A stretch of 22,754 bases of DNA, taken from the NCBI GenBank assembly GCA_900541475.1, contig UQJV01000035.1, positions 1-22,754 on the forward strand. Reading direction: 5' to 3'. The stretch is from an uncultured Collinsella sp. (GTDB lineage Bacteria; Actinomycetota; Coriobacteriia; Coriobacteriales; Coriobacteriaceae). The notes beneath the pieces were generated by a model. That model was not told the origin of the DNA. It did no database searches and was given only the letters and a program-made list of their open reading frames with translations. A program made the translations under genes and the position numbers. How positions within the stretch are numbered: position 1 is the stretch's first letter; every line of letters begins with the position of its first letter. Below are positions 15,081-22,530 of the stretch, piece by piece.

Positions 15081-16796
15081 ATGTCGCAAAACGATCGAAC
15101 TCAACTGATTCCCGATCCGCAGCAGCCGAGCAGGCACACCGGCGGCGTTCAGTCGCCGCGTCCTATCGCGCCGAGCCGCGGTCAGCAGCGAGGTGCGGCA
15201 AACGTTTCCCAACGTCCGAACAAGCAGCATCAGCAGCGCCAGGCAAATGGCAATGCGCCCAAGCAGCCCCCCACGCACGCTCGAGGCGATCGCGGCCTCG
15301 CACGCAAACCCGCCGAGAACAATAAGTCGGGCAAAAAGACGACGCTCTTTGTCGTTCTGGGTCTTATCGTCATTGTCTATATCGTAGGCGTCGTAGCGTT
15401 TTCACAGGTAGCCTACCCCAACACCACTATCGCCGGCGTCGATGTCTCGTTCTCCAACGCTTCGTCTGCCGCCACCAAGGTCAACTCGGCTTGGAAGCAC
15501 TATAAGCTCACCGTGACAGGCGATGACTTTAGCTGGACCTATCAGCCCGAGTCCGATGAGCCCATTGTCGACGGCGAAGCTGCCGCAAAAGAAATTATCA
15601 GCCGCAACGAAGCCTTTGTATGGCCGGCTCGCCTTGTAGAATCCTTAAGCGGCAAGACCAAAACAACCGCTAACTCCAACGAAGTCGATCTTGATCAAGA
15701 CGTCGACCTGTCCATGCTCTCCGACACCTTTGACCAAAAGCAGTTTGAGAAGGATCTGGGCGCCGCCATCGACGAGTTTAACGAGGGGCGTTCGGGCGCG
15801 TTCGAGGCCAATAGCTCCTATGACGAGCAGGCCGGCAAGTTTACCGTCGAGAAGGCGCGCTCCAACGAAAAACTCAACCGCGAGCATGTCATTAAGTATG
15901 CCGAGCTCGAGCTTGCCTCGCTGGCCGAGACCGTAGATCTTTCCAAGCTCGGCAACGATGCCTATGAGCCGCTCAATGGAACGCTGACCGATGATCAGAT
16001 TCAGGCCGCATGCGATGCCGCCAACAACTTCTTGGGCGTCAACGTGACCCTCAAACTCAACGGCGAGGATGCCGGCAAGGTTGATGGCAGCTCCGTGTTG
16101 CAGTGGATCAGCTTTGCCGATCCGGCCAACCCCACGCTCGATACGTCGCAGATCAGCAGCTGGGCAGCCGAGCTCGCCAACGGCTTTAATACCGTGGGCT
16201 CCACTCGCTGGTGGACGCGCGCCGATGGCAAGCAGTGCGCCGTCGAAGGCGGCGACTTTGGTTGGTCCATCGACAGTACCTCGCTCGCCAAGCAGGTCGA
16301 AGACGCCATTAACAACAAGCAGACCGGCGAAATCGATATCAAGTACTCCCAGAAGGCCGACACCTTTACCGCAAAGGGAGAGCCTGACTGGAAGGCATAC
16401 GTCGATGTCGATCTGTCCGAGCAGCACGCGCGCTACTACGACGAGAGCGGCAATATTGTGTGGGAGGCCAACTTTATTTCCGGCAAACCGGGCGAAGACG
16501 CCACCCCCGAGGGCGTATGGCAGATCAACAGCAACAATGGCGCCAGCAAGCTTATCGGTGCCAAGGACCCCGAGACCGGCAAGCCCAAATACGAGAGCCC
16601 GGTCAGCTATTGGATGCCGTTCGAGGGCAATATGGTCGGATTCCACGACGCCACCTGGCAAAACGACAAGAGCTTCGATAATGCCGAGTCGTACAAGTGG
16701 TGCGGCAGCCACGGTTGCATCAACCTGCGCCTGGCCGATGCAAAGGCACTTCACGACTGCATCAAAGTCGGCCTGTGCGTGGTTGTCCACTCGTAG
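15081..16796 (+). CDS. Membrane-anchored L,D-transpeptidase (YkuD domain) with peptidoglycan-binding-type region
   Basis: A 571-residue cell-wall enzyme predicted to form 3-3 peptidoglycan cross-links or attach proteins to the wall. A Gln/Pro/Arg-rich cytoplasmic tail (1-85) precedes a single membrane helix (87-107), so the rest is extracellular. The segment after the helix (YPNTTIAGVDVSFSNASSAA...) resembles the PG_binding_4/VanW-like repeats common before YkuD domains in Gram-positives. The YkuD domain spans about 437-571 with H522 and the catalytic SHGCINLR motif (C546). The start at 15081 (MSQNDR) is preferred to the ATG at 15072, since GAAGGA lies ten bases before the former and one base before the latter. 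It has its own candidate promoter. YkuD enzymes are carbapenem-sensitive but resist most other beta-lactams; whether it attaches proteins or cross-links peptides is not visible. Confidence 0.93.
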   Translation: MSQNDRTQLIPDPQQPSRHTGGVQSPRPIAPSRGQQRGAANVSQRPNKQHQQRQANGNAPKQPPTHARGDRGLARKPAENNKSGKKTTLFVVLGLIVIVYIVGVVAFSQVAYPNTTIAGVDVSFSNASSAATKVNSAWKHYKLTVTGDDFSWTYQPESDEPIVDGEAAAKEIISRNEAFVWPARLVESLSGKTKTTANSNEVDLDQDVDLSMLSDTFDQKQFEKDLGAAIDEFNEGRSGAFEANSSYDEQAGKFTVEKARSNEKLNREHVIKYAELELASLAETVDLSKLGNDAYEPLNGTLTDDQIQAACDAANNFLGVNVTLKLNGEDAGKVDGSSVLQWISFADPANPTLDTSQISSWAAELANGFNTVGSTRWWTRADGKQCAVEGGDFGWSIDSTSLAKQVEDAINNKQTGEIDIKYSQKADTFTAKGEPDWKAYVDVDLSEQHARYYDESGNIVWEANFISGKPGEDATPEGVWQINSNNGASKLIGAKDPETGKPKYESPVSYWMPFEGNMVGFHDATWQNDKSFDNAESYKWCGSHGCINLRLADAKALHDCIKVGLCVVVHS

Positions 16797-16844
16797 TGCA
16801 ACGCGCGCATTCCCACAACGTGGAGCTGCTGCGACCAATCTAAC

Positions 16845-16910
16845 AGTTCCGAAAGAATCCGCCATATGCGCCCGCCTTACGCGACGGGCGCATATACTTA
16901 TTAAGGAACT
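16845..16910 (+). terminator. Nested hairpin between the L,D-transpeptidase and exporter genes
   Basis: An 11-bp perfect stem ATATGCGCCCG (16864-16874) / CGGGCGCATAT (16885-16895) with a 10-base loop sits inside a looser AGTTCC (16845-16850) / GGAACT (16905-16910) pair. It has no good U-tract (ACTTATT follows). It may terminate the transpeptidase transcript or form part of the exporter operon leader; its right edge is 18 bases before that ATG. Confidence 0.5.
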
Positions 16911-16928
16911 TTCTATAAAGGAGACGCT

Positions 16929-18365
16929 ATGCCGAATGTCCCCACCATCACCCCAGGCCCGGATGATGCCGAGTACACGCCCGAAGGTGCCACCGAAACG
17001 ATTCCTTTGATTACAAACGTACATGCCGAAAAGCAGAGCGAACGCACGAACGATACGGCCGAGATTTCCGATGAAGAGGCATATGCCAAGCTCAAGGCAA
17101 AACGTGCCGAACGTCGACGCAAAAAGCTGATTCGACGCGGTATTGCCGCCGGCGTCGTAGGTGCCATCGCGCTCATTGCCATTGTCGCAACCCTGGTTAT
17201 CAATGCGCAGCCACAGGGCGCTAGCGAGCCTGTGACCGACATGGTGACCGAGGGCACGTTTACCACAACGGTCGAGGCGAAAGGCCAGCTCAAACCCATT
17301 TCGTCCTCAGTGGTCTCCCCTTCTGTCGACGGCACGGTCGATTCGATCAACGTGCAGGCAGGCCAATCCGTCAACGAGGGCGACGTGCTTATGACCATTA
17401 AAAACGACGAGCTCGATCGCAACGTTGCCGAGGCGCAGCGTGCAGTTGCAGCCGCCCAGGAAGACCTCGCCAACGCGCAGAAAGCCCTCGCTTCCGCGCA
17501 GGCCACCCCAACGACGGACGTCGATGCAGCTTCCGCCGCAGCGGCAGGCGCCTCCGCTGGGTCCGCCGACACGAACACCGTATCGGCCGCACAGCGCAGC
17601 CTCGCATCAGCCCAGGCAAACCTCGATCAGGCGAACGCCAAGGCCGCCGGGCGCACGGTTACGGCGCCGAGCTCGGGCAGCATCGTGGAGCTTAACGCCA
17701 AGGTGGGCGCCACGGTAACAGGCGGCATGATCATGGGCGAAAGCGATACGAGCGGCGGCAAGCAGTGCATGCAGATCGCCGACCTCTCCAAGATGAAGGT
17801 AACGGTTCAGGTGGGCGAAAAGGACATCACCAAGATCGCCGTGGGCCAGAGCGCCAACGTGACCTATCCCGCGTTTCCCGATATTGTGAGCCAGGGGACG
17901 GTCACGGCCATCGCCTCGGTGGCAAACTCCGACTCCAACTCCGGCGGCGGCAGCGTAACCTTTAACGTCGACATCCTCATCGAGGCTCCCGACGCGCGCC
18001 TGAAGCCGGGCATGACAGCCGAGGTCTCGGTGGTGACCGAGCAGCTCGACGACATGGTGATGGTGCCGACGATGGCGCTCATGACCGAAGATGGCGAACA
18101 CTATTACGTCAACGTGGCAACCGATTCGGAAGGCAAGAAGACGCGCCGCGTGAAGGTGACCGTCGTGACGCAAAACGACAACGAGGCTGTAGTCGGTAAG
18201 ACGCAGGTCAAGCGCGACGACCAGGGCAACGAAATCAATCCTGGCGTGCCCACAACCAAACTGCGCGACGGTGACACCCTCGTCATGGACACCGGAGCGG
18301 GCGCAACGGCTGACGGCGGCCACAGCGCGGATTCGGGCAACATGTCTGCCGACGAGGGTATGTAA
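16929..18365 (+). CDS. MacA/HlyD-type periplasmic-adaptor-like subunit of an ABC exporter
   Basis: A 478-residue membrane-fusion-type protein. A charged cytoplasmic tail (1-70, ending RRRKKLIRR) precedes a membrane helix at 71-92. Outside are a split biotinyl-lipoyl domain (about 128-162 and 241-262), a short Ala/Gln-rich coiled-coil hairpin (about 163-240) with an Ala/Ser/Gly-rich turn, and a beta-barrel region. The C-terminal region ends in a low-complexity Gly/Asp/Ser tail. AAAGGAG lies six bases before the ATG. Its stop overlaps the next start (TAATG), so it is translationally coupled to the ATPase. In Gram-positives such proteins work with MacB-type transporters, exporting peptides, antibiotics or lipids, without an outer-membrane partner. 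The substrate is unknown. The hairpin is much shorter than that of Gram-negative MacA. Confidence 0.88.
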   Translation: MPNVPTITPGPDDAEYTPEGATETIPLITNVHAEKQSERTNDTAEISDEEAYAKLKAKRAERRRKKLIRRGIAAGVVGAIALIAIVATLVINAQPQGASEPVTDMVTEGTFTTTVEAKGQLKPISSSVVSPSVDGTVDSINVQAGQSVNEGDVLMTIKNDELDRNVAEAQRAVAAAQEDLANAQKALASAQATPTTDVDAASAAAAGASAGSADTNTVSAAQRSLASAQANLDQANAKAAGRTVTAPSSGSIVELNAKVGATVTGGMIMGESDTSGGKQCMQIADLSKMKVTVQVGEKDITKIAVGQSANVTYPAFPDIVSQGTVTAIASVANSDSNSGGGSVTFNVDILIEAPDARLKPGMTAEVSVVTEQLDDMVMVPTMALMTEDGEHYYVNVATDSEGKKTRRVKVTVVTQNDNEAVVGKTQVKRDDQGNEINPGVPTTKLRDGDTLVMDTGAGATADGGHSADSGNMSADEGM

Positions 18366-19138
18366 TGCGTCCCGTCATCGACATTCGCAACGTGCACCGT
18401 ATCTTTGAGAGCGAGGCCGGCTGCGCCCATATCCTGCACAACGTGAGCCTGGCGGTAGATCCCGGCGAGTTCGTCGCTATCACCGGCCCCTCGGGCTCGG
18501 GCAAGTCGACGCTCATGAACATCCTAGGCTGCCTGGATAAACCGACGGCAGGCGACTACTACCTGCAAGGGCTCAACGTGGCCGAGCTCGATGATGACGA
18601 GCTCACCGAAGTTCGCGCCCTGAGCATTGGCTTTGTCTTTCAGAGCTTCAACCTGCTGCCGCGCCTGTCGGTTATCGAAAACGTCATGCTGCCGCTGGCC
18701 TACACCAATGTGCCCCGTAGCCAGCGCGAGATGCGCGCCGTGCACGCACTGCAGGCCGTCACGCTACCGGTCGACCACTGGGACCACCGCATATCCGAGC
18801 TCTCGGGCGGCCAGATGCAGCGTGTCGCCATCGCGCGCGCCCTCGTCAATGACCCGCCCATCATCCTGGCCGATGAGCCAACGGGAAACCTGGACTCCGC
18901 AACCGGAGCGCTTGTGATGGAGACCTTCCATAAGCTCCAGGAGCGTGGCAAAACCATCGTGCTTATCACACACGACCCCGGCATTGCCGCCGAGGCCGAC
19001 CGTGCCGTGACCATACGCGACGGTCGCATTCACGACGGCGCGTATATTCCACATGCACCGCGGACCCTGCGCAGCGCCGTAGATAGCCTGCCCATGATTT
19101 CCGCCTCCGCCAACCCGCCGAAAGGAGTGATGGCATGA
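18365..19138 (+). CDS. MacB/LolD-type ABC transporter ATPase
   Basis: A 257-residue ATPase with all standard motifs: Walker A GPSGSGKST (41-49), Q-loop Q93 in FVFQSFNLLPRLSVIENV, signature LSGGQMQR (146-153), Walker B IILADEPTGNLD (166-177) and switch His in ITHD (H203). The FNLLP...NV pattern is typical of the MacB/LolD/FtsE subgroup that pairs with FtsX-like permeases. The N-terminus overlaps the adaptor stop by one base. The C-terminus overlaps the permease start by four bases (ATGA). An extra tail of about 35 residues follows the usual core (from IHDGAYIPH). It powers the exporter encoded by its neighbours. Confidence 0.95.
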   Translation: MRPVIDIRNVHRIFESEAGCAHILHNVSLAVDPGEFVAITGPSGSGKSTLMNILGCLDKPTAGDYYLQGLNVAELDDDELTEVRALSIGFVFQSFNLLPRLSVIENVMLPLAYTNVPRSQREMRAVHALQAVTLPVDHWDHRISELSGGQMQRVAIARALVNDPPIILADEPTGNLDSATGALVMETFHKLQERGKTIVLITHDPGIAAEADRAVTIRDGRIHDGAYIPHAPRTLRSAVDSLPMISASANPPKGVMA

Positions 19139-20349
19139 GCGCCCGCGATCTCATCCAGGAAGCCCTTCATTCGCTCGAGGCCAACAAGGGGCGCAGCCTG
19201 CTCACCATCCTGGGAATCGTCATTGGCATTGCCTCGGTCATCGCCATGACCTCGCTCATCGGCGGCATCCAAAACAGCCTGGTCAACAGCCTGGGCCTCA
19301 ATGCGGCACGCATGGTGCAAATCTATTCGTCGCAAGAACTCACCGAGTCGGACATCGAGAAGCTTCAAAAACTGTTGCCGCAGATTGAGCAGATCGGCAT
19401 TGTCGACAGCGCGTATACCGAATACAAGGTCGGGGATAAAAGCTATACCGTCATGGCGCAGGGCGTCGACAGCGACATGCTCGACGCCGTGGGGGCCAGC
19501 AAGCTCGTTGCGGGACGTGTCTATTCACAGGCAGAGTCTCAATCAGGCTCGCGCGTGGCGCTCATCAGCCGCGGCGGCGCCGATCAGCTTTACGGCAACG
19601 AACAGGACGCGGTGGGGAAAACCATCAAGGTGTCCAACGGCGAGGTGCAGATTGTAGGCGTGATTGATGGCGGCAGCGACTCCATGGGCTCGCTCACGCT
19701 GTATATGCCACGCGAAACCATCGCCGGGCTGTTTGGCGACGAGAATCCTTCATTCCCCAGCGTGACGGCACTTGCCGCCGAGGGCACGGACATGGATGAG
19801 CTTTGTAAGGCCATCGAGTCCAAGGTGCGCGCGATGAAGGGCATCGAGGAGGATGATGAGTACGACAGTGTATCGGCGACATCCATGAAAAGCGCCATCG
19901 ATGCACTCAACTCCTTTATGGGCGCGTTCTCGCTCATCATGGGTGCTGTCGCCAGCATCTCGCTGCTTGTCGGCGGTATCGGCATTATGAATATGATGCT
20001 CACCAACGTGACTGAGCGCATCCGCGAGATCGGTATTCGCCGTGCCCTGGGTGCCAGTCGTCGCGATATCACCGCGCAGTTTTTGGCCGAGTCCTCGGCG
20101 CTGTGCGTCACCGGTGGCCTGCTGGGTGTCCTGATTGGCTATCTGCTGGCCTGGGGCCTCGCGATGTTTGCCGCAGGATCAGGGGTTCTCAACGAGCTCG
20201 GTGCCAGTGGGGAGATCACACCGAGCTTTTCAATCGCCACGGTGCTGCTGGCCTTCGGCGTCTCCGTCGGCATCGGCGTAATCTTTGGCTTCTACCCCGC
20301 TCGCCGCGCGGCAAAACTCAACCCGGTGGAGTGCCTACGCTACCAGTAA
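19135..20349 (+). CDS. MacB/FtsX-type ABC transporter permease
   Basis: A 404-residue permease with the MacB layout. TM1 is at about 22-44 (RSLLTILGIVIGIASVIAMTS), followed by a large extracellular MacB_PCD-type domain (about 45-258). Three more helices lie at about 261-289, 321-346 and 365-388. The cytoplasmic loop after TM2 carries EIGIRRALGASRRDI, the conserved coupling segment, and the protein ends with the usual YPARRAAKLNPVECLRYQ. It is the last gene of the three-gene exporter operon. Its final Tyr and Gln codons and stop belong to the first unit of a 21-bp tandem repeat that continues beyond the gene. The exported molecule cannot be inferred. Confidence 0.94.
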   Translation: MSARDLIQEALHSLEANKGRSLLTILGIVIGIASVIAMTSLIGGIQNSLVNSLGLNAARMVQIYSSQELTESDIEKLQKLLPQIEQIGIVDSAYTEYKVGDKSYTVMAQGVDSDMLDAVGASKLVAGRVYSQAESQSGSRVALISRGGADQLYGNEQDAVGKTIKVSNGEVQIVGVIDGGSDSMGSLTLYMPRETIAGLFGDENPSFPSVTALAAEGTDMDELCKAIESKVRAMKGIEEDDEYDSVSATSMKSAIDALNSFMGAFSLIMGAVASISLLVGGIGIMNMMLTNVTERIREIGIRRALGASRRDITAQFLAESSALCVTGGLLGVLIGYLLAWGLAMFAAGSGVLNELGASGEITPSFSIATVLLAFGVSVGIGVIFGFYPARRAAKLNPVECLRYQ

Positions 20350-20401
20350 GCCACCACCAGCTACCAGTAAGCCACCACCAGCTACCAGTAAGCCACCACC
20401 A
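20341..20401 (+). repeat. 21-bp tandem repeat, 2.9 copies, at the end of the permease gene
   Basis: The unit TACCAGTAAGCCACCACC + AGC is repeated exactly at 20341, 20362 and 20383, with the third copy two bases short. The first unit supplies the last two codons and TAA stop of the permease. Because the period is a multiple of three, each copy places YQ-stop in the same frame. This looks like replication slippage over the gene end. Confidence 0.9.
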
Positions 20402-20403
20402 AC

Positions 20404-20472
20404 AAGTTGCGGTGAATTAGGAACCGGATATGCTATCTAGCAGCAAAAACAGACACTATTTCACCGCAACTT
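20404..20472. repeat. Palindromic repeat, AGTTGCGGTGAA family (copy 2)
   Basis: 17-bp arms AAGTTGCGGTGAATTAG (20404-20420) and CTATTTCACCGCAACTT (20456-20472) match at 16 positions around a 35-base spacer. The arms are almost identical to those at 3993-4059, while the spacers differ. It lies in the convergent gap between the permease and cobK, abutting the transposase remnant. Confidence 0.8.
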
Positions 20473-20553
20473 ATTGAAGGACTGTTTGCGCCAGTTCTGG
20501 GCGTCGTCCTCGAGCTATTGATGGATGACGGGCTTGTACGGGTCGAGCTTGCA
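20473..20553 (-). pseudogene. Remnant resembling IS21-family transposase IstA
   Basis: Read on the minus strand, this stretch gives CKLDPYKPVIHQ, an amber stop (TAG at 20517-20515), then LEDDAQNWRKQ and three further residues up to the palindrome. From memory of the family, IS21 IstA proteins carry KLDPYKP-I--WLE-D---RKQ after the helix-turn-helix region, and the amber codon sits where the Trp (TGG) would be. Both ends of the gene are missing, so it is a dead fragment. No terminal repeats of the element are visible. The match is recognition by eye over about 25 residues. Confidence 0.5.
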
Positions 20554-20602
20554 CGGGGCGCTCCTCCTCGCGGGCGGGAGGGCGCGCAGGCGCGGCAAGC
20601 GC

Positions 20603-21376
20603 CTAGCGCGCGAACTCCCGTAAGAGCGCGTCTTCCACTTCCCGAAGCGAAAGGGCCCCGCCTCCCTCGGCGGGACGGGTGACCACGATGCAGCGCGCTC
20701 CCACGTCGCGCGCGGAGGCGAGCTTCTCGGCCGTGCCGCCTACGGTTCCCGAGTCCTTGGTCACAAGCCACTGGGCGCCCACCTGCCGAAGCATCGCCTC
20801 GTTGAGCTCGCGGGTGAAGGGCCCCTGCATGCCGATGACGTGCGACGGCGAAAACCCCGCGTCGATGCACTTCGTTATAGCACCGGGCAGCGGGAGCACG
20901 CGCACGAAGAAGCGCTCCGCGAAATCGGCGACGCGCGTGTAGGGAGCAAGCTCCTTGCTCCCCGTCGTGAGAAGAGCGCGACCCGGGTTCTCGGAGAGAA
21001 AGCGCGCCGCGCAGGCGATCGACGCGACCGACACGACGCCTTTGGGCAGCGCCTCGACCGGGCGCGCAAGGCGCAGGCATCGTGCACCCACGGCGAGCGA
21101 AGCGGCCCGGATGTTGCCGCTTGCGAGCGTAGCGAAGGGGTGCGTGGCGTCGACGACGATGCGCGCGCCGGAAAGCTCGCGCTCCATGTCGGCCTCGTCG
21201 AGCCTGCCCGCATGCACCTCGATGCCCGGAAGCTCGCCCAAAAGTTCGCCTCCGTACTCTGTTGCCGCGTAGGCACGGGCGGGGATGCCCGCCCCGCTCG
21301 CCCATTCGCACAGAAGGCGGCCCTCGGTGGTGCCGGCGAAGATGCGCAGCGCCGGCGCGGATGCGGGAGCCGTCAC
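20603..21376 (-). CDS. cobK: Precorrin-6A / cobalt-precorrin-6A reductase
   Basis: A 257-residue NAD(P)H-dependent reductase of corrin ring synthesis (CobK/CbiJ family). Recognisable motifs are RIFAGTTEGRLL (11-22, nucleotide-binding start), VVDATHPFA (74-82), LLTTGSKELAPY (135-146), IGMQGPFTRELN (181-192) and WLVTKDSGTVGGTAEKL (203-219). The start chosen is GTG at 21376 because it overlaps the cobH stop as GTGA and leaves only nine residues before the first beta strand. The frame stays open further upstream but only re-reads cobH. It is last in the visible cobalamin run, with no clear terminator before the transposase remnant. Sampled GC is about 75 %. Confidence 0.9.
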   Translation of the reverse strand: MTAPASAPALRIFAGTTEGRLLCEWASGAGIPARAYAATEYGGELLGELPGIEVHAGRLDEADMERELSGARIVVDATHPFATLASGNIRAASLAVGARCLRLARPVEALPKGVVSVASIACAARFLSENPGRALLTTGSKELAPYTRVADFAERFFVRVLPLPGAITKCIDAGFSPSHVIGMQGPFTRELNEAMLRQVGAQWLVTKDSGTVGGTAEKLASARDVGARCIVVTRPAEGGGALSLREVEDALLREFAR

Positions 21377-22014
21377 TTCGGGCCGCCTGTGCGCGTGATC
21401 TGGTAGAGCAGCGCGTTCATAATGGCAGCCGCCACGGTCGAGCCGCCCTTGCGACCCCTCGCGACGATGGCCGGCACGCGTCGTGCGAGTAGCTCCTCTT
21501 TCGCCTCGACCACGTTCACAAACCCGACCGGCACCCCAACGACGAGCGCGGGCGCGATCTTCCCCGCGTCCATGAGCTCGGCGAGGCGCAGAAGTGCTGT
21601 GGGAGCGTTGCCGACGGCCACGATGAGCGGACCCTCGATGCCGCAAGCTTTGTCCATGCTCGCAACGGCGCGAGTCGTGCCCGCGGCGCGCGCAGCCGCG
21701 GCGACATCGGGGTCGGCCATGAAGCACACGGCCTTGCAGCCGAGCTTCGCGAGCGCGGGCTTGCTTATGCCTGCGAGCGCCATGTTCGTGTCGGTGAGCA
21801 CCGTGGCCCCTGCGCGCAGTGCGTCGAGCGCACAGTGCGCGGCGTCATGGGTGAACACGAGGGAATCGGCGTACGAGAAGTCGGCAGTGGTGTGGATGAC
21901 GCGCTTCACGACGGGCTCTTCGAGCGGCGGGAACGTGCGGCCGCCGAGCTCTTCGGTGATGATCTCGAAGCTGCGCCGCTCGATGTCGCCGGGCGCCATC
22001 TCCTTGGAATCCAT
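21373..22014 (-). CDS. cobH: Precorrin-8X / cobalt-precorrin-8 methylmutase
   Basis: A 213-residue enzyme (CobH/CbiC family) moving a methyl group from C11 to C12 to form hydrogenobyrinate or cobyrinate. It starts with IERRSFEII (11-19), followed by VVKRVIHTTADFSY with the catalytic His at 41, then LTDTNMALAGI, IVAVGNAPTAL, VGVPVGFVNVVEAKEEL and GRKGGSTVAAAIMNALL, all standard for the family. It begins directly after the cobO stop (TAGATG), with GGAGTGGAG in the end of cobO as ribosome-binding site, and overlaps cobK by four bases. Aerobic or anaerobic pathway naming cannot be settled from this gene alone; an anaerobic gut host would favour the CbiC role. Confidence 0.95.
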   Translation of the reverse strand: MDSKEMAPGDIERRSFEIITEELGGRTFPPLEEPVVKRVIHTTADFSYADSLVFTHDAAHCALDALRAGATVLTDTNMALAGISKPALAKLGCKAVCFMADPDVAAAARAAGTTRAVASMDKACGIEGPLIVAVGNAPTALLRLAELMDAGKIAPALVVGVPVGFVNVVEAKEELLARRVPAIVARGRKGGSTVAAAIMNALLYQITRTGGPK

Positions 22015-22530
22015 CTAGTACTCCACTCCTTCCCTTGCACATATCCCCTGCTCGTAGGGGTGTTTCTTGCACCACATCTCGGTTATGTAGTCGGCCTTCT
22101 CCACGATCTTGCGGGAAGGCGCGCGCCCGGTGAGCACTACTTCGACGCCGAGCGCGGACATATCGAGTGCGCGGTCCACGAGTGCCTCGTCGACAAGCCC
22201 CTTCGAAAGCGCGTCGAGCGCCTCGTCGAGCACGAGCAGTCCCTCTTGCGCGCCCTCGAGCTCGGCGAGCGCGGAAGCGAGGTTCCCATCGTGCAGCTCG
22301 CACGTCGCGGCAAGTTCTTCCGACGTCATCGACCAGGTAAACTTGTCCGACGCCTTCCCCGCGAACACGGGCACGCCAAAATGCTCGGCGAGCAGGCGCA
22401 CCTCCCCGCTTTCGCCGTCTTTCAGGAACTGCACGACGACGACGCGGCGGCCTGCGGCGAGCATGCGAAGGGCGAGGCCCATCGCCGCCGTGGTCTTGCC
22501 TTTGCCGTCGCCATGATACACGTGGATCAT
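22015..22530 (-). CDS. cobO: Cob(I)yrinic acid a,c-diamide adenosyltransferase (CobA/CobO type)
   Basis: A 171-residue ATP:corrinoid adenosyltransferase that puts the upper 5'-deoxyadenosyl ligand on cobalt. The P-loop GDGKGKTT is at residues 7-14, the Walker-B-like LLVLDE at 98-103, then VVLTGRAP (131-138) and the closing ADYITEMWCKKHPYEQGICAREGVEY, which is diagnostic of the family. It overlaps the preceding cobQ by four bases (ATGA) and ends flush against cobH. The length is near the lower end for the family because the N-terminal extension of some CobO proteins is absent. Confidence 0.95.
   Translation of the reverse strand: MIHVYHGDGKGKTTAAMGLALRMLAAGRRVVVVQFLKDGESGEVRLLAEHFGVPVFAGKASDKFTWSMTSEELAATCELHDGNLASALAELEGAQEGLLVLDEALDALSKGLVDEALVDRALDMSALGVEVVLTGRAPSRKIVEKADYITEMWCKKHPYEQGICAREGVEY

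Noticed and set aside
15645..17024. Open frame of 459 codons antisense to the L,D-transpeptidase
   Set aside because: A shadow frame; the sense protein has a membrane helix and the full YkuD motif, while the antisense protein shows no domain.
20341..20401. Short regular repeats as a possible CRISPR fragment
   Set aside because: The 21-bp units are contiguous with no spacers and include the end of a gene, so this is a simple tandem repeat.
20433..21311. Arg/Gly-rich minus-strand frame overlapping cobK
   Set aside because: Very Arg-rich low-complexity product in the wrong frame of cobK; cobK motifs are intact.
21377..21727. Upstream extension of cobK (117 extra residues)
   Set aside because: It overlaps cobH in a different frame and is Arg/His/Gly-rich; the GTG overlapping the cobH stop gives the expected protein length.
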